The notes beneath the pieces were generated by a model. It did no database searches. It was not told the origin of the DNA and saw nothing but the letters and a program-made list of their open reading frames with translations. 64,000 nucleotides of DNA from NCBI GenBank assembly GCA_001464275.1, contig LNFL01000163.1:30396-94395 (forward strand), written 5' to 3'. The DNA comes from Actinobacteria bacterium Ga0077560. Its GTDB lineage: Bacteria; Actinomycetota; Thermoleophilia; Miltoncostaeales; Miltoncostaeaceae. Of this stretch, positions 18,935 to 28,756 are shown piece by piece (position 1 is the stretch's first letter; each line of letters starts with the position of its first letter). The position numbers and the translations under genes were made by a program.

Positions 18935-20657
18935 CGGCCGAGGCCAGCACCACGCGGTCCTTACCGGCGCGCTTGGCCTCGTAGAGCGCGGCGTCGGCCT
19001 CGGCGATGAGGGCGGCGGCGGTCACCGGCTCCTCACCGGTGAGCGCGACGCCCACCGACGCGCTCACGCCCACGCGGGCGCCGGGGCCCGCGAAGACGCG
19101 CAGCGCGGCGATCTCGGTGCGCAGCCGCTCGGCGACGGCGCGGGCATCCTCGGGGGTGGCGTCGGCGAGCACCACCGCGAACTCCTCACCGCCGTAGCGC
19201 GCGGGACGGTCCTGGTCGCGGCACCGCTCCGACAGCAGCCGGCCGACGGCGGCCAGGACCCGGTCGCCCACCTGGTGGCCGTGGGTGTCGTTGACCGCCT
19301 TGAAGTCGTCCAGGTCGATCAGCACCAGCCCCACGGCGCCGGTGACCCGCAGCATGGCCGCGAGGTGCTCGTGGAAGCGCCGGTGGTTCCAGAGCCCCGT
19401 GAGGTGGTCGGTCTCGGCCTGGTACCGCAGGCGGCGGTGGGCATCTGCCGCCCGCAGCCCCGCCGAGAGCTGCCCGGCGAGGGTGAGCAGCCATTGGCGC
19501 TCGGCCGGGCTGAACGGCGCGCCGCGGCGGATGCACACCAGCGCGGTGGGCGTCGCGAGGCCCACCACCGGTGCGGCAACGCCCGCGCGATCGCCGTCCC
19601 GCATGGCAACCCCGCCGTTCTCGTGGACCGCACGGCGTCGCAGGGCGTCCACCAGGTCGGCATCGTCATCCGGGGGGTCGTCGCCCGGGGCGCCGGGGAC
19701 GGTCGCGAGCGTCGCGTTGAGGCCCTCGCGGGCGGACACCGCCGCCAGTTCGACCAGCGCCGCGGGGTCGTGCAGGGTCCCCATCGCCGCGCCCACGCGG
19801 GCCAGCACCGCGTCGCTGCGCTCCCGCACCCGCTCCAGCGCGTCCAGGCGCGCGCGGCTCTGGCGCACCCGCCGGCGGCGCTCCCAATCGGCGACGCCCA
19901 GCAGCAGCACCACCGGCACCGTCAGCAGCGCCCATGCGAGATCGCCGGTGGTCATCGCGGCGACCGCCGCCAGCAGCCCCACCGGGAACAGCAGCCCGTC
20001 GACGATCTGCGACAGCCACAGGCCCCGTAGGTTGCGGCGCCACGGCCCCTCCTGGGGATCCCAGTGGCTGATCACGGTGTCGACGACCGCCTCCGCCGCG
20101 ATCTGGGACGTGAACATGAGCAGGTACACCGGCCACTGCGCCAGGCCGGGCTCCGGCACGCCGACGACCGCCAGCACCAGCACCGGCCCCATCACGTGCC
20201 ACGACGAGGCGAGGGCCGACAGCAACCGGTCCGCGGGCAGGTCGCCGCGCAGCAGCCCCACCAGGGCGCCCATGAGCATCATCGCCCCGACCGCAGCCGG
20301 AACCTGGCCCGGCGGCAGCAGCAGCAACAACGGCACCAGCGTGACCTGGGTGCCCAGGACCCAGCTCGCGCCGAACTCGAACCGCACCTGGGTGGCCAGC
20401 AGGTAGGCCAGGCACAGCAGCCCGGCCTCCCAGCCCGACGCGCGTCCCGGAGCGTCGATGAGCACCATGCACATGACCGCGGCCAGCAGGTACGCGCCGC
20501 TCGCGACGGCGAGCGCGGCCACCAGAGGGCGCTCGAACCGGCGGGGCTGCGGACGCCACACGGCATCGAGGTCGGTCACGGCGCCGTCGAGGGCCGCGAA
20601 GACCGACCGGGGCGTGCCCAGGATGTCGATGCCGGCGCGGATCGCGGGCATTATCAC
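18924..20657 (-). CDS. Membrane-bound diguanylate cyclase (multi-TM N-terminus, GAF-like region, GGDEF)
   Basis: GGEEFAVVL, DHLTGLWNHRRFHEHLAAMLR, IDLDDFKAVNDTHGHQVGDRVLAAVGRLL; several N-terminal hydrophobic helices. Confidence 0.9.
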   Translation of the reverse strand: MIMPAIRAGIDILGTPRSVFAALDGAVTDLDAVWRPQPRRFERPLVAALAVASGAYLLAAVMCMVLIDAPGRASGWEAGLLCLAYLLATQVRFEFGASWVLGTQVTLVPLLLLLPPGQVPAAVGAMMLMGALVGLLRGDLPADRLLSALASSWHVMGPVLVLAVVGVPEPGLAQWPVYLLMFTSQIAAEAVVDTVISHWDPQEGPWRRNLRGLWLSQIVDGLLFPVGLLAAVAAMTTGDLAWALLTVPVVLLLGVADWERRRRVRQSRARLDALERVRERSDAVLARVGAAMGTLHDPAALVELAAVSAREGLNATLATVPGAPGDDPPDDDADLVDALRRRAVHENGGVAMRDGDRAGVAAPVVGLATPTALVCIRRGAPFSPAERQWLLTLAGQLSAGLRAADAHRRLRYQAETDHLTGLWNHRRFHEHLAAMLRVTGAVGLVLIDLDDFKAVNDTHGHQVGDRVLAAVGRLLSERCRDQDRPARYGGEEFAVVLADATPEDARAVAERLRTEIAALRVFAGPGARVGVSASVGVALTGEEPVTAAALIAEADAALYEAKRAGKDRVVLASAVTR

Positions 20658-20738
20658 CGCATTCGCGCGAATCGCGAAAACGCGCGCACCCCGCGGGTCC
20701 CGGTGCGCCGACCGGTCACCGCGGGGCCGGCCGCGGCG

Positions 20739-21206
20739 CTAGGTGAAGATGATCTGGCCGCCGGCCGCCATCGCGTAGAAGTCGCCGACGGTGATGATGT
20801 CCTGGACCTGCTCCACGAAGTCGTCCTTGGAGAGCCCGAACATGTCGACCGAGGCCTGACAGGCGTACAGCCCCGCCCCGGTGTCCGCGATCATCTCGAT
20901 GAACTCCGAGATGGGCGGGATGTCGAGGTCCTCCATCTTCTTCTGCATGAAGTGCGTCGCGAGGGCCGACATCCCGGGCAATCCCCCGAGCAGCGTCGGG
21001 ATGTGCATGCCGGGGTTGCCCACCGTCGCGACCTTGATGTGGTCCACGCGCCGGCGCTGAACGGCGTCCATCCCGAAGAACGTGAAGAACAGGTTCGCCT
21101 CGATGCCCTCCGCGCGCGCTCCGTTGGCCATGATGAGGGCCGGGTAGATGCCCTCCAGGGAGCCCTTGGAGACGATGATCGAGACCTTGGAGATGGGCTC
21201 GGGCAT
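20739..21206 (-). CDS. DsrE/DsrF/DrsH-like family protein (DsrE2-type)
   Basis: SKVSIIVSKGSLEGIYPALIMANGARAEGIEANLFFTFFGMDAV...GAGLYACQASVDMFGL (conserved Cys). Confidence 0.88.
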   Translation of the reverse strand: MPEPISKVSIIVSKGSLEGIYPALIMANGARAEGIEANLFFTFFGMDAVQRRRVDHIKVATVGNPGMHIPTLLGGLPGMSALATHFMQKKMEDLDIPPISEFIEMIADTGAGLYACQASVDMFGLSKDDFVEQVQDIITVGDFYAMAAGGQIIFT

Positions 21207-21523
21207 CAGATGCACCCCTTCGGCTTGGGGATCCCGGCGATGCGGGCGGCGAGCTTGGCCGGGCCCTTGGGGAACAGCTCGTACAGCTCCTTCACGCTCA
21301 CGCCCGACCCCTTGCCCAGGGCCCGCACGGCGGGGCCGGTGCCGGTGGTGAGGAATTGCTGCCGCACATGGTCGATCACCAGCCAGTGGCGGTCGGTGAG
21401 CGGGTCGATGCCCTCGGCCCGGGCGATCTCGGCGGCGATCTCCCGCGTCCACTGCTCGGGCTTCTCGAAGAAGCCCTCGTCGGTGAGATCGACGGCGACG
21501 CCGGCATAGGTGGCGGTGGTCAT
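21206..21523 (-). CDS. TusE/DsrC family sulfur-relay protein
   Basis: DEGFFEKPEQWTREIAAEIARAEGIDPLTDRHWLVIDHVR...ELFPKGPAKLAARIAGIPKPKGCI with penultimate Cys; 1 nt overlap (TGATG) with the DsrE2-like gene. Confidence 0.9.
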   Translation of the reverse strand: MTTATYAGVAVDLTDEGFFEKPEQWTREIAAEIARAEGIDPLTDRHWLVIDHVRQQFLTTGTGPAVRALGKGSGVSVKELYELFPKGPAKLAARIAGIPKPKGCI

Positions 21524-21555
21524 GGTGTCCCCCTCGGTGTGGGTCGTGGTCCCCG

Positions 21556-22806
21556 TCAGGTGACGTGGTGCCGCTTGCCGCGCTCCGGCATCCGGGCGCC
21601 CATGCCCGGGATGTCCCGGCCCGGCAGCAGCGTGTGCCAGTAGAACCACTGGAACATCAGCTTCCCCAGGTGGTTGAGCCGGCTCTCCTTGAGCAGCGGC
21701 AGCCCCACCGGGCCCGGGAAGTGCCCGGGCAGCGGCTCGGTCTCGTAGTTGAAGTCGATGAGCAGGGCCTTCTGGAAGCCCGTCTCGATGAAGCAGTTCG
21801 CGTGGCCGTCGTACCCGGCGTCCAATTCCTGTCCCCGGAGGTGGCGCACCACGTTCTCGGCGAGTACCTCGCCCTCGAAGTGCGTCACCGACCCGGCCTT
21901 CGACACCGGCAGGCTGGTGGCGTCGCCGATCGCGAACACGTTCGGGGCGACGGTGGACCGCAGCGTCGCGGGGTCGGTGGGCACGAAGCCCAGCTCGTCG
22001 CCCAGCCCGGGTGAGCGCCCGACGTACGCCGAGCCGTTGTGGACCGGGATGACGACCCCCAGGTCGAACGCCACCTCCCGGCCGTCGTAGGCGGCCAGCG
22101 TGCCGCCACCGGCATCCCGGTAGGTCACCTCGCCGGTGTTGAACTCGGTGACCATGTGGACGCCCTTCTCCTCCAGCAGCCCCGACAGGGCGGCGGAGGC
22201 CACGGGCTTGGTGAACGCGCCGTCCAGCGGCGTCACGAACGTGAGCTCCACCCGGTCGCGGATCCCGCGCTCCTGCAGGTACCAGTCCGCCAGGAAGCAG
22301 AACTCCAGCGGCGCGACCGGGCACTTGATCGGCAGGTCCACGAGGTTCACCACCAGGCGTCCGCCGTCGAAGGCCTCGAGGGCCGCGTGCAGTGCAACGG
22401 CGCCGTCCAGGTCGTAGAAGGTGAAGGCGTTGGTGCCCCAGCCGGGGCCGGTCAGGCCCTCGGTCTCCTCGGGGGCGAGCTCGGCGCCCGTCGCCACGAT
22501 GAGCACGTCATACGGCTCCTCGTGGCCGTCGGCGAGCACCACGGTGTCGCGTCCCCGCTCCACGCGGTCGATTGCGCGCTCGATGTACCGGATGTTCCCC
22601 ACCAGCTGGCGGGACCGGGGCCGGACGATGTCGTGCGCGTCGGCGAGCCCGAACGGCACGAACAGCAGGCCGGGCTGATAGACGTGCCGCTCGTCCTGGT
22701 CGATCACGGTGATCGTGGCCTCGGTGGTCTCGAGGCGACGGCGGAGCCGGTTGGCGGTGAGGGTGCCACCGGTTCCGGCACCCAGGATCACGATGCGGGC
22801 GGGCAT
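21556..22806 (-). CDS. sqr: Sulfide:quinone oxidoreductase-like FAD/NAD(P) oxidoreductase
   Basis: ARIVILGAGTGGTLTANRLRRRL, HVYQPGLLFVPFG, DLPIKCPVAPLEFCFLADWYL, NVFAIGDATSLPVSKAGSVTHFEGEVLAENV. Confidence 0.88.
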   Translation of the reverse strand: MPARIVILGAGTGGTLTANRLRRRLETTEATITVIDQDERHVYQPGLLFVPFGLADAHDIVRPRSRQLVGNIRYIERAIDRVERGRDTVVLADGHEEPYDVLIVATGAELAPEETEGLTGPGWGTNAFTFYDLDGAVALHAALEAFDGGRLVVNLVDLPIKCPVAPLEFCFLADWYLQERGIRDRVELTFVTPLDGAFTKPVASAALSGLLEEKGVHMVTEFNTGEVTYRDAGGGTLAAYDGREVAFDLGVVIPVHNGSAYVGRSPGLGDELGFVPTDPATLRSTVAPNVFAIGDATSLPVSKAGSVTHFEGEVLAENVVRHLRGQELDAGYDGHANCFIETGFQKALLIDFNYETEPLPGHFPGPVGLPLLKESRLNHLGKLMFQWFYWHTLLPGRDIPGMGARMPERGKRHHVT

Positions 22807-23002
22807 GCGTCGCACCTCCCTTTCCCGCACAGGATCCGCCCGGGCCGGGGACGGGGTAACGGGGTCACCCCGGAACGGGCGGGCGGCTCGCCCGCAGGTG
22901 CGGGATGATGGGCACCCGGTTGGGCGCGCGCCGGCCCGGGTATCTGCCCTTCGGTCATCGCCCGGCGACGAGAGGACGTCCCAGATCGACATCCGCATCG
23001 CA

Positions 23003-23770
23003 GTGCGACTGGGCATCGACTTCGCCAGTCAGGGCCGCGCGCTGCTGAAGGTGATCGCCGGGCACTCGGACGACCAGGTGGTCCGTCACGAGGACATCGG
23101 CATCTGGGGCGCTCCGTACCGCACCGAGCTGCTCGGCGAGGACCGGGTGATCGTCATCGACGCCGACACCCCGCTGCAGGTGAGCCTCACCTACGACACG
23201 GTGGTGTCAGTGGAGCGCGCGCCGGGGCGCCCGCGGGTGATCCCGGACGCCCACTACACCCACGTGATGCACGGGGCGTGGCTCATCCCCAGCCGCTACT
23301 GCCCGTCCGACCTGCTCATGCCCACCGCAGAGGCGGTCTTCACCGACCGCATGGACCCGGAGCTGCTGGAGCACTGCCGGGAGTGGGTGGAGCGCACGCT
23401 CACCTACGTGCCCGGCTCCAGCGACGCCATGACCTCCGCGGACGAGACGCTGCTGAGCCGCCAGGGGATCTGCCGCGACTACGCGCACCTCATGATCTCC
23501 ATGCTCCGTGCCCTCGGCATCCCCGCGCGCTTCGCGGCCTGTTACGGCCCCGGGGTGGAGCCGCAGGACTTCCACGCGGTGGTGGAGGCCCACGACGGGG
23601 AACGGTGGCGCCTGCTGGACCCCACGGGCATGACCACCCCGGAGGAGCTGGTGGTCATCGCCCGGGGCCGGGACGCCGCGGACGTCCCGTGGTGCCAGAT
23701 CCAGAGCGGGCCCGCCGAGGTGGCGAGCCCGCAGGTCGAGGTGCGACGCGTGGGTGCAGCCGTCGCCTAG
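23003..23770 (+). CDS. Transglutaminase-like domain protein
   Basis: SRQGICRDYAHLMISMLRALGIPARFAACYGPG...DFHAVVEAHDGERWRLLDPTGM; start uncertain (GTG 23003 or an upstream non-ATG codon). Confidence 0.82.
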   Translation: MRLGIDFASQGRALLKVIAGHSDDQVVRHEDIGIWGAPYRTELLGEDRVIVIDADTPLQVSLTYDTVVSVERAPGRPRVIPDAHYTHVMHGAWLIPSRYCPSDLLMPTAEAVFTDRMDPELLEHCREWVERTLTYVPGSSDAMTSADETLLSRQGICRDYAHLMISMLRALGIPARFAACYGPGVEPQDFHAVVEAHDGERWRLLDPTGMTTPEELVVIARGRDAADVPWCQIQSGPAEVASPQVEVRRVGAAVA

Positions 23771-25992
23771 TGGCGGGCCGGGAGCACCCGGTCGAGCCAC
23801 GAGGGCAGCCACCAGTTGCGGCGTCCCAGCACCGCCATGGTGGCGGGCAGCAGCACGGCCCGCACGATCGTGGCGTCGATCAGGATGGCCGCCGCCAGGC
23901 CCACACCCAGCTGCTTGAACTCCAGCAGCGACAGCGTCCCGAAGATCGCGAACACGCCGATCATCACGGCCGCGGCGCTGGTGACCACCCCGGCCGACGC
24001 CGTGACCCCGCGGGCCACCGCGAGGCGGGTGGGCACGCCGGCGTCATGTGCCTCGCCGATCCGGCTCACCACGAACACGTGGTAGTCCATCGACAGCCCG
24101 AACAGCACCACGAACATGAACAGCGGGAGCCAGTCCACCACGAACCCGGTCTGGGACGCCCCGATCAGGTCCGCGCCCAGGCCATGCTGGAACACCAGCA
24201 CCACCAGGCCGTATGCGGCGCCCACCGAGAGCAGGTTCAGCAGCACGGCGGTGGCGGACACCACCACCGACCGGAACGCCACCACCAGCACCAGGAAGGT
24301 CACGCCCAGCACGAAGCCCATCACCAGCGGCAGCCGGGCGCGCATGGCGTCGGTGAAGTCGCCGGCGGTGGCGGTGGGGCCGGTCACGGCGGCCTCTGCC
24401 CCGGGCACCGCCGCCGCCATCGCCGGCGCCAGGTCCTCACGCAGCAGGTCGAGCGACCGCTCGGCCTCCGGGGTGGTGAAGTCCCCGGCATACGGCAGGT
24501 CCATCACCGCGGTGCGGGCGTCCGGCGCCACGTCCAGGGTCGCGGACCCGGCGTCCGCGAAGCGCCCGCTCGCGACGGCGTCGCGGCGCAGCGTGGCGGC
24601 CGCCGACGCGATCCGGTCGCGGTCCATCGGCGCCTCGGACCACACCACCACGGTGTGCGCGAAACCGGTCTGCGGGAAGGCGGCGGTGAGGGCGTCGTAG
24701 GTGGCCAGCTCCGGGATGGAGCGCGGCAGGCTGTCCGCGCCGGCCTCCCCCAGCTTCATGCCCGTGGCCGGCAGCGCCAGCAGGAGCAGCGCCGACCCGG
24801 CGATGGCGAGTGAGACCCTCGGGCGGGCCAGCACCACCCGCATGGCCGCGGGCCAGAACCGCTGCCGGCGGCCGGGGCGCGAGAGACGGTGCAGCAGCGG
24901 GATCCGCGGACGGTCGATGCGGTCCCCGATGAGCGACAGCAGGGCGGGAAGCACGGTGAGTGACCCCACCACGGCGACCGCCACGACGAGGATCGTCCCG
25001 ATGGCCATCGACCCGAACACGGCGTTCCCGGACAGCAGCAGCCCCGACATGGCGACGACCACCGCCAGCCCCGACACCACCACGGCGCGGCCGCTGGTGG
25101 CGGCGGCGACGTCCAGCGCCGTCCTCCCGTCCGCGCCACGGGCGCGTTCCTCACGCACACGTCGCACGTAGAAGAGCGAGTAGTCCACGCCGACGGCCAT
25201 GCCGATCAGCAGCACCACGCTGGCCACCGCGTCGCTCACGGGCAGCACCTGCGAGACCACCGCGGTGAGACCAAGGGCGGCGGCGACCGCGGACAGGGCC
25301 AGCAGCACCGGCACCCCGGCGGCGAACAGCGCACCGAAGGCGAGCAGCAGGATGCCGAGGGTCACCGGCAGGCTCAGCAGCTCGGCCCGGGCGAAGTCGG
25401 CGTCGATGCTGTCGTCCACCGCGCGCTCCACCGAGGCGTCGCCGACCTGCCCGATCAGCAGCCCCGGGTTCGCGGCGGCCACCCGCTCGGTGGCGGCCAG
25501 CACCGTCCGCACGCGCTCCGCGCCGAGCTCGGTGGCCCGCACCGGCGTGGCGCCGTCGGTGTCGAGGGTCAGGGGCAGCATCACGGCCCGGCGGTCCCGG
25601 GAGGTGACCGGATCGCCCACCGCCTCCACCTCGGCAAGCCGTCCGAACGCGTCGCGCAACTGCGCCACGGCCCGCTCCGCCCGGGCGGGCGGGACGACGC
25701 CACCGCCCGGTTCCCGGATCAGCACGCGCTCCTCGAGGGTGGCGGGGAACGCCGAGCGCTCCAGCGCCAGGTCCGCCCGCGCGGACTGCCCCGATCCGGC
25801 CTCCCCGTCGGTGAGCATCCGGGTGCCGGTTGTGCCGCCGGCCACCACGGCACCCGCGACCAGCACCAGCCACAGGACGATCGCGAGGGCCCGGTGACGG
25901 ATCGACCAGGCGGCCAGGCGCCGCAGCGGATGGTGACGGTCCGCGCGCGGCGGCGGGGCGGATGGCGTTGGGGGCGGGGCGGTGACGGTCAT
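23767..25992 (-). CDS. MMPL/RND family transporter
   Basis: GMAVGVDYSLFYVRRVREERARG, LFGLSMDYHVFVVSRIGEAHD, two groups of TM helices; ATG at 25992 (MTVTAPPPTPSAPPPRADRHHPLRRLAAW). Confidence 0.93.
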   Translation of the reverse strand: MTVTAPPPTPSAPPPRADRHHPLRRLAAWSIRHRALAIVLWLVLVAGAVVAGGTTGTRMLTDGEAGSGQSARADLALERSAFPATLEERVLIREPGGGVVPPARAERAVAQLRDAFGRLAEVEAVGDPVTSRDRRAVMLPLTLDTDGATPVRATELGAERVRTVLAATERVAAANPGLLIGQVGDASVERAVDDSIDADFARAELLSLPVTLGILLLAFGALFAAGVPVLLALSAVAAALGLTAVVSQVLPVSDAVASVVLLIGMAVGVDYSLFYVRRVREERARGADGRTALDVAAATSGRAVVVSGLAVVVAMSGLLLSGNAVFGSMAIGTILVVAVAVVGSLTVLPALLSLIGDRIDRPRIPLLHRLSRPGRRQRFWPAAMRVVLARPRVSLAIAGSALLLLALPATGMKLGEAGADSLPRSIPELATYDALTAAFPQTGFAHTVVVWSEAPMDRDRIASAAATLRRDAVASGRFADAGSATLDVAPDARTAVMDLPYAGDFTTPEAERSLDLLREDLAPAMAAAVPGAEAAVTGPTATAGDFTDAMRARLPLVMGFVLGVTFLVLVVAFRSVVVSATAVLLNLLSVGAAYGLVVLVFQHGLGADLIGASQTGFVVDWLPLFMFVVLFGLSMDYHVFVVSRIGEAHDAGVPTRLAVARGVTASAGVVTSAAAVMIGVFAIFGTLSLLEFKQLGVGLAAAILIDATIVRAVLLPATMAVLGRRNWWLPSWLDRVLPARH

Positions 25993-26169
25993 GGCGGTGC
26001 TCCTTCGTCTGCCGCGTGGGACGGCGTTCGTGGACGCCGTCAACGATCCGTGGCGGAGCCGCCGCCGCCCATCCCGCCCGCCGCCGAACGCATGGTGGGG
26101 CTGGCACCACCATCGGGCCTCCCGCCAGCCGGGTCGTCGCGGCCCGGCTGCCCCACTAGCGTTCGGGGC

Positions 26170-27411
26170 GTGACACATCGTCTGCTCATCCGCCCGCTCC
26201 TCGAGCTGGGGTACTTCATCGCCGCGGTGGTGGTGGGCGCGGTGACCTTCACCGTGGTGGTGACGGGCATCTCCCTGAGCGTCGGCCTGCTCCCCCTCGC
26301 GCTGATCGGGCTGCCGATGTTCACGGTCACGGTGTGGGCGACCCACTGGGCCGTGGCCGCCGCCGGCCGGCTCACCCGCACGGCCCTTGGGGAGGACATC
26401 GCGCTGCGGCCGATGCCCCGCCCGGAGCACCCGGGCCTGTTCCGCGGCGCGCTCTCGCTGGCGAGGTCGGGCGCGGTGTGGAAGGAGATGGCGTTCGCAT
26501 GGCTGCTGCTGCCGCTGGCGACGCTCGCGACCTCGGTCGTGCTGAGCCTCTGGTCGGCCGCCGTGGCGGGCATCCTGCTGCCGGCGTACATCGGCCGGCT
26601 GCCGGGCGACGGAGGCGTGGAGTGGCTGCACTGGGGCACCACCGCCGAGGCATGGGCCGGGGTGGGCGCCGGGCTGGTGCTGGCGGTGCTCGCGCGGCTC
26701 GCCGGCGGGGGGTTCGCGCGCCTGCACGTGGCGCTCACGCGGGGGCTGCTCTCACCGGGTGAGAACGAGCGGCTGCGGGCGCGCGTGAGCGACCTGCAGG
26801 AGACCCGCGCCCGCGTGGTGGACGCCGCCGACGCAGAGCGGCGGCGCATCGAGCGCGACCTGCACGACGGCGCCCAGCAGCACCTGGTGAGCCTGGCCAT
26901 GAACCTGGGACGCGCGCGGACCAAGCTCGACGACGACCTGGAGGCCGCGCGGGAACTCATCGCGCGGGCACACGAGGAGGCCAAGGACTCCATCGCCGCC
27001 CTGCGCGACGTGGTGCGCGGCGTGCATCCGGCGGTGCTCACGGACCGCGGCCTGGACGCCGCGCTCTCGGCGCTCGCCGCGCGCTCGCCGGTGCCGGTGC
27101 GCCTGCGCGTGGATCTGGCGGAGCGGTGCGGGCCCACGGCCGAGGCCATCGCCTACTTCGTGGTGAGCGAGGCCCTCACCAACGCCGCCAAACATGCGGA
27201 GGCCAGGCACATCGAGGTGCACGTGGAACGCGAGGGCGACCGGCTGCTGGTGGCCGTGAGCGACGACGGCCGCGGCGGCGCCACCGACCCGCCGGGCGGT
27301 GGCCTGTCCGGTCTGCGCGACCGGGTCGCCGCGGTGGACGGCACGTTTCGCATCGACAGCCCCGCCGGCGCGGGGACCACCGTGAGCGTGGAGCTGCCAT
27401 GCGCGTCGTGA
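26170..27411 (+). CDS. Sensor histidine kinase (HisKA_3 type with membrane sensor domain)
   Basis: RRRIERDLHDGAQQHLVSLAMNLGRARTKL, ATPase motifs EALTNAAKHA, VSDDGRGGA, GLSGLRDRVAAVDG; GTG start. Confidence 0.93.
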   Translation: MTHRLLIRPLLELGYFIAAVVVGAVTFTVVVTGISLSVGLLPLALIGLPMFTVTVWATHWAVAAAGRLTRTALGEDIALRPMPRPEHPGLFRGALSLARSGAVWKEMAFAWLLLPLATLATSVVLSLWSAAVAGILLPAYIGRLPGDGGVEWLHWGTTAEAWAGVGAGLVLAVLARLAGGGFARLHVALTRGLLSPGENERLRARVSDLQETRARVVDAADAERRRIERDLHDGAQQHLVSLAMNLGRARTKLDDDLEAARELIARAHEEAKDSIAALRDVVRGVHPAVLTDRGLDAALSALAARSPVPVRLRVDLAERCGPTAEAIAYFVVSEALTNAAKHAEARHIEVHVEREGDRLLVAVSDDGRGGATDPPGGGLSGLRDRVAAVDGTFRIDSPAGAGTTVSVELPCAS

Positions 27412-28049
27412 TCGCCGAGGACTCGGTCCTGCTGCGCGAGGGCCTGGTGCACCTGCTCGCCGACGCCGGCATCGAGGTGGTGGCCGCGGTGGCCGACGCC
27501 GACCTGCTGTTGCGGGCCGTGGACGAGCACCGCCCCGACCTCTGCATCGTCGACATCCGCATGCCCCCCACGCACACCGACGAGGGCGTGCGCGCGGCGA
27601 TGGTGCTGCGCGCCCAGCATCCGGACGTCGCGATCCTGATGCTGAGCCAGTACGTGGAGGAGCGATACGCCACGGACCTCATCGCGTCCGGCACCACCGG
27701 CCTGGGCTACCTGCTGAAGGACCGGGTGGCCGACGTGACGGAGTTCGTGGAGGCCGTGCGGCGCGTGGGGGCCGGCGGCACCGCCCTCGATCCCGAGGTG
27801 GTGTCGCAGCTGCTGGTGCGCAGCAGGCGCACCGATCCACTGGAGGGGCTCACCCCACGGGAGACCGACGTGCTGCGCCTGATGGCCGAGGGCCGGTCGA
27901 ACACCGGGATCGCGGCGGAGCTGGTGGTGACCGAGGGGGCCGTCGAGAAACACGTGCGGTCGATCTTCGGCAAGCTCGGCCTGCCCCCAGCAGAACAGGA
28001 TCACCGGCGGGTGCTGGCGGTGCTGCGGTGGATCGAGGGCCCGTCATGA
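27399..28049 (+). CDS. NarL/LuxR family response regulator
   Basis: MRVVIAEDSVLLREGLVHLLADAG, CIVDIRMPPTHTDEGVRAA, LTPRETDVLRLMAEGRSNTGIAAELVVTEGAVEKHVRSIFGKLGL. Confidence 0.95.
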   Translation: MRVVIAEDSVLLREGLVHLLADAGIEVVAAVADADLLLRAVDEHRPDLCIVDIRMPPTHTDEGVRAAMVLRAQHPDVAILMLSQYVEERYATDLIASGTTGLGYLLKDRVADVTEFVEAVRRVGAGGTALDPEVVSQLLVRSRRTDPLEGLTPRETDVLRLMAEGRSNTGIAAELVVTEGAVEKHVRSIFGKLGLPPAEQDHRRVLAVLRWIEGPS

Positions 28050-28756
28050 CCGGCCGCGCCGTGGTGCGGGCGGGTCTGGTGCTGCTCGGGATCGCCGCGG
28101 TGGGCTGGGGTGCCGCCTCGGCGGCCACGACCCTGTCCAGCGACACCCGGATCATCAACGAGCGTCACACCGGCATCCGGACGGTTGAGGTGCATGCCGG
28201 CATGGGCGTGGTGGGCGTCACCGGCCGACCGGGAGCCACGGGCGTGGTGGTGCGGCAGCGGCAGCGCTGGCGGCTGCGCACCCCCCGCTTCTCGGCGCGC
28301 AGGGTGGGCGACCGGCTGGTGGTGCGCTCATCCTGCCCGTGGAACGTCGGCTGGCCGTGCGATGGTGCCCTGGATCTGACGGTGCCACCCGGCATCGCCG
28401 TGGACGTCCGCAGCGACGACGGCGAGGTGTTCCTTCAGGAGCTCACCGGGCCGGTGAGGGTCCGCAGCGGGGACGGCCCCATCTCGGCCACCGCGCTGCG
28501 CGGCGCCGACGTCGATCTCGCCGCCGGTGACGCCCCGGTTGAGGTCGCCTTCAGCACGGCCCCGCGGCGCATCAGGGCGGCGGCCGCGGACGGTGCGGTG
28601 GAGATCCGGGTGCCGCGCGACGGCCGCCCCTGGCGCGTGGACGGCACGACCGACGAGGCCCCCCGCGAGGTGGAGATCGCGGTGGACCCGTCGGCGGACC
28701 GCACCATCACGGCCGACACGGTGGACGGCCCGGTCCGCATCGCCTACGGGGACTGA
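28046..28756 (+). CDS. DUF4097-like putative adhesin / membrane-anchored beta-repeat protein
   Basis: N-terminal hydrophobic segment; DLTVPPGIAVDVRSDDGEVFLQELTGPVRVRSGDGPISATALRGADVDL; ATGA overlap with the response regulator. Confidence 0.7.
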   Translation: MTGRAVVRAGLVLLGIAAVGWGAASAATTLSSDTRIINERHTGIRTVEVHAGMGVVGVTGRPGATGVVVRQRQRWRLRTPRFSARRVGDRLVVRSSCPWNVGWPCDGALDLTVPPGIAVDVRSDDGEVFLQELTGPVRVRSGDGPISATALRGADVDLAAGDAPVEVAFSTAPRRIRAAAADGAVEIRVPRDGRPWRVDGTTDEAPREVEIAVDPSADRTITADTVDGPVRIAYGD

